A DNA stretch of 8,301 nucleotides from Calditrichaceae bacterium (lineage in GTDB: Bacteria > Calditrichota > Calditrichia > Calditrichales > Calditrichaceae). Positions 6,059 through 8,301 of this stretch are shown piece after piece; the stretch's first letter is position 1; every line of letters starts with the position of its first letter. The stretch spans positions 1 to 8,301 of the forward strand of contig JAUXGF010000099.1 of assembly GCA_030622395.1 (NCBI GenBank), given 5' to 3'. The translations under genes and the position numbers were made by a program. A model generated the notes under the pieces. It searched no databases. It was not told the DNA's origin and saw only the letters and a program-made list of their open reading frames with translations.

Positions 6059-6093
6059 CCTTAAAGGTTTTCTTAAACCTTTAAGGTTTTTAT
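6057..6093 (+). terminator. Intrinsic terminator after the porin gene
   Basis: A perfect 14-bp stem, AACCTTAAAGGTTT (6057-6070) with AAACCTTTAAGGTT (6075-6088), closes a TCTT loop and runs into a T-rich tail (6087-6094). The stem begins inside the TAA stop codon (6056-6058). It should end porin transcription and separate the gene from fdhE. Confidence 0.85.
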
Positions 6094-6117
6094 TGTTGTA
6101 ATTAAGTAATACCTGAC

Positions 6118-6142
6118 GGGGTGGGTCTTAATATTTCACCCT
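6118..6142. repeat. Second copy of the GGGTGGGT…TTAATATTT…CCC hairpin motif
   Basis: GGTGGGTCTTAATATTTCACCC at 6120-6141 matches the motif at 201-222, differing mainly at a C/T and the stem position before CCC. In both copies the GGGTG arm can pair with the following CACCC or TACCC, so the potential hairpin is retained. It lies between the porin terminator and fdhE. Confidence 0.5.
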
Positions 6143-6209
6143 TTCACTGAGGTTTTTTGTAATTAATTTTATCACAGTCCAGTTCAAAAAAAGAAAAGTA
6201 AAAAATAAT

Positions 6210-7133
6210 ATGGATCAGGATTATTCAATAGCAAAAGAAATAAAGCATCTGGAGACTTTTGGATCCGCCCTGGATGCATTTTTCCAAGAGTGCGAAGAAA
6301 AGAATCTTTTTAAGCGTATCCCGCCAAAGGAAACGCCGGAAACGGCGGCGAAAAGGTTGGCGGACGGTTACTACCTAATGCGCCCCTGCGGATGTAAATT
6401 TCACGCTGAAGAAACCGGTGCGATTGCATTGGAATTATTCGACCTGTTAAAAACACATCTGCCGGAGCGGGAAGAGGATCTGGCGCATATTCAGGATAGT
6501 TTTGTATCAGGGAAAATAGAGGTGGTTGATTTTTTAGCAAGCGTTTTTTCTAATATAGATAATGATATTACTAAAATTATAAGCGAGTATGATTTGGCGG
6601 AAGATTTGACGACATTTTTCGCAGTCTATTTAGCCAGACCGTTCCGGGCAAAGGCGGCTCGTATGCTGATCGAAGAGCTGGATCTGGAAGTTTGGCATTA
6701 CGGTTACTGTCCTGTTTGCGGACACTGGGCTTCGTTAAGTCATATCGCCAATAAAGAAGACAACCGGCGCACCCTGTGGTGTCTGCATTGTGGAACGCAT
6801 TGGCGCTTTCCCAGAATCAAATGCGCATACTGCCTTAATGATGATCACGAATTGCTTGAAATTGTCAGCCCGGTTTCTGAAGAATCTTTCCGAATTCAGG
6901 TATGCAAAAAATGCCGCCGGTATATAAAGGAAATCCGCAGCGATGATCCGGTCGATCAAGTTTCTTTTGATACGGTTTATTTAGGGATGGCTGCGCTGGA
7001 TTATTCGGCAAAAGACGAGGGCTGTGTTCAGGATTCGCTTTTAACTGTACGCTATGATAATCCTAAAGGAAATAAATCACTTCTTTATCGCCAGAAAACA
7101 AATAGTCACGAATCACAAATGAAGGCTGTTTAA
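6210..7133 (+). CDS. fdhE: Formate dehydrogenase accessory protein FdhE
   Basis: FdhE is a cytoplasmic maturation factor for Tat-exported respiratory formate dehydrogenases. In E. coli it contacts the catalytic subunit FdnG/FdoG. This 307-residue protein matches the family length of about 309. The N-terminal helical half (1-160) contains ARPFRAKAARMLIEELDLEVWHYGYCPVCG, a family hallmark. The C-terminal half holds four C-x2-C rubredoxin-like pairs that bind metal: C167/C170, C191/C194, C205/C208 and C232/C235. A further C60-G-C62 sits earlier. The ATG at 6210 has only a weak purine-rich stretch upstream (AAGAAAAG, 6191-6198). It ends 41 nt before fdnG and is probably cotranscribed with it. The porin terminator upstream implies a promoter in 6094-6209 that I could not identify. 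Confidence 0.95.
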   Translation: MDQDYSIAKEIKHLETFGSALDAFFQECEEKNLFKRIPPKETPETAAKRLADGYYLMRPCGCKFHAEETGAIALELFDLLKTHLPEREEDLAHIQDSFVSGKIEVVDFLASVFSNIDNDITKIISEYDLAEDLTTFFAVYLARPFRAKAARMLIEELDLEVWHYGYCPVCGHWASLSHIANKEDNRRTLWCLHCGTHWRFPRIKCAYCLNDDHELLEIVSPVSEESFRIQVCKKCRRYIKEIRSDDPVDQVSFDTVYLGMAALDYSAKDEGCVQDSLLTVRYDNPKGNKSLLYRQKTNSHESQMKAV

Positions 7134-7157
7134 GTAAAAGGACTGCTTAAAACTGCC

Positions 7158-7165
7158 AAAGGAGG
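7158..7165 (+). promoter_or_regulatory. Ribosome-binding site of fdnG
   Basis: AAAGGAGG lies 9 nt before the ATG at 7175, a near-perfect Shine-Dalgarno. It supports the start that gives an intact twin-arginine signal. Confidence 0.8.
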
Positions 7166-7174
7166 ACAAATTAT

Positions 7175-8301
7175 ATGAACATTTCACGTCGTAACTTTTT
7201 GGGAGTAGTGGGCGCCGGCGCCCTGGGAACAACGGTTCCCATTTTTGGTAAGCTCGGCAAGGCTCAAGCCGCCCCGATACCCAAATTGAAAACAGTAAAC
7301 ACAAAGGAGAGCACTACCATTTGCCCCTACTGCGGGGTTGGCTGTGGTCTCATTGTATCTGCGAGAGACGGCAAAATTATTAATATCGAGGGCGATGCGG
7401 ATCACCCGATTAACGAGGGTTCGCTCTGCTCTAAAGGCTCGTCTCTTTTCCAGGTTGGCGTCAATGAAAGACGCTTACAAAAGGTACGTTACCGCGCGCC
7501 GGGCAGCGACAAGTGGGAAGAAAAATCGTGGGAGTGGGCTTTATCGGAAATCGCCAAGCGCGTTAAAAAGACCCGCGACGCTTCTTTTATTAAAAAGGAA
7601 GACGGCAAGGTTGTCAACCGCACCGATGGGATCGCCTGTTTGGGCGGCGCTGCATTAGATAACGAGGAATGCTATCTCTATTCTAAGCTGGCGCGGGCTA
7701 TGGGCGTTACTTACCTCGAGCACCAGGCCCGTATATGACACAGCTCTACCGTCGCCAGTTTGGCGGCAACTTTTGGACGCGGCGCTATGACCAACCACTG
7801 GAACGATATGATCAACACAGATGTGGCGATGATCATGGGCTCCAATTTGGTCGAGAATCATCCTGTCGCTGCAAAATGGTTAACACGCGCTAAAGAGAGA
7901 GGCGCAAAGATTATCAGCGTTGACCCTCGTTTTACGCGGACATCTTCTTTCGCCGATCTGTATTGTAAAGTACGCAGCGGCACCGATATCGCTTTTGTCG
8001 GCGGTATGATTAACTATACCCTGCAAAACAATCTCATCAACAAAGACTATGTTGTCAATTATACAAACGCATCTTTTATTATATCCGATAAATGCAGCTT
8101 TAACGACGGTCTGTTTAGCGGGTACGATGAAGGCAATCGCAAATATGATAAATCTTCCTGGGGTTATGTACTCGATGAAAAAGGCAATCCGAAACAGGAC
8201 AAGACTCTTAAGAATCCGCGATGCGTTTATCAATTAATGAAAAAACATTACGAGCGTTACGATTTTGATACAGTTTGCAAAATCACCGGCTCTCCCCGTG
8301 A
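7175..8301 (+). CDS. fdnG: Selenocysteine formate dehydrogenase-N/O catalytic subunit, 3'-truncated by the window
   Basis: This is the catalytic subunit of a periplasm-facing formate dehydrogenase (formate to CO2), carrying bis-MGD and one [4Fe-4S] cluster. It begins with a Tat signal, S4-R5-R6-N7-F8-L9, followed by a hydrophobic Gly/Ala stretch and a probable cleavage after AQA (30-32). The cluster ligands are C50-x2-C53-x3-C57 and C85, followed by the conserved K87. The TGA at 7736-7738 (codon 188) follows HQARI and precedes HSSTVASLAATFGRGAMTNH. This is the E. coli FdnG context, where the TGA is selenocysteine with its adjacent His, so the codon is read through. The frame then continues for 187 further codons without a stop (VDPRFTRTSSFADLY, RSGTDIAF, YDEGNRKYDKSSWGY, NPRCVYQLMK) to the window edge. 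About 375 of roughly 1000 residues are present. Iron-sulfur and cytochrome subunits would be expected further right. Confidence 0.96.
7736..7768 (+). promoter_or_regulatory. Selenocysteine UGA codon and bacterial SECIS hairpin
   Basis: Downstream of the UGA (7736-7738), GTCGCC (7751-7756) pairs with GGCGGC (7762-7767), with one U·G pair, around an AGTTT loop. The loop begins 19 nt after the UGA, against about 18 nt in E. coli fdhF, and includes a G-U step like the SelB-contacting GU of the E. coli loop. Position, stem and loop fit a bacterial SECIS recognised by SelB. The lower stem is weak here. Confidence 0.8.

Noticed and set aside
7338..7658. 106-codon + strand ORF rich in Arg, Ala and Ser
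   Set aside because: It overlaps the Fe-S and core region of fdnG in another frame. It has no ribosome-binding site, and its composition is typical of a shadow of a GC-richer gene.
7175..7738. fdnG as a truncated pseudogene or a separate 187-residue protein ending at TGA
   Set aside because: Conserved formate dehydrogenase sequence continues in the same frame directly after the TGA, the TGA sits at the known Sec position, and a SECIS-like hairpin follows.
8049..8237. Short + strand ORF and the antisense ORF over 7880-8233
   Set aside because: Both are out-of-frame shadows of the read-through part of fdnG, whose own frame encodes conserved residues.

Overview
The window reads as a piece of an AT-rich chromosome from an anaerobic, Gram-negative bacterium. 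An outer-membrane porin with a signal peptide and a Tat-exported formate dehydrogenase show the diderm cell plan. The intergenic repeats (a 'TGTCATTTCGAA…GAGAAATCTTT' inverted repeat and 'GGGCTTTAGCCC'-type hairpins) resemble ones I associate with the Bacteroidetes/Ignavibacteria/Calditrichota (FCB) assemblage. That placement is inference; there is no phylogenetic marker here. All genes lie on the + strand.

Layout: (1) 1-753 is non-coding: a cluster of small GC-rich hairpins (1-222), then a very AT-rich stretch. (2) 754-2988 is a three-gene block in which two copies of a polytopic membrane protein, about 80 % identical without gaps, flank a MarR-type regulator that carries an unusual C-terminal cysteine cluster. 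A palindromic repeat element lies between the first copy and the regulator. (3) 3008-4748 holds two molybdenum-cofactor genes, mobA (guanylyltransferase) and fdhD (sulfurtransferase/chaperone for formate dehydrogenase), with a possible 34-codon ORF between them. (4) 4774-4926 is a long MITE-like inverted repeat ending 2 nt before the Shine-Dalgarno of a porin gene (4940-6058), which is followed by a strong intrinsic terminator. (5) 6210-8301 is fdhE and then the start of a formate dehydrogenase-N/O type catalytic subunit (fdnG), interrupted by an in-frame UGA that is read as selenocysteine. The fdnG gene runs off the right edge.

How it fits together: MobA makes the guanine-dinucleotide form of the molybdenum (or tungsten) cofactor, FdhD delivers a sulfurated bis-MGD to the enzyme, FdhE assists maturation, and FdnG is the exported selenoenzyme that oxidises formate in the periplasm. 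The porin may admit substrate. The paired membrane proteins and the cysteine-rich MarR protein have no function I can recognise directly. Their position next to mobA/fdhD suggests a role in supply or redox/metal-dependent control of the same system. This is the least conventional part of the window and the best candidate for something undescribed.
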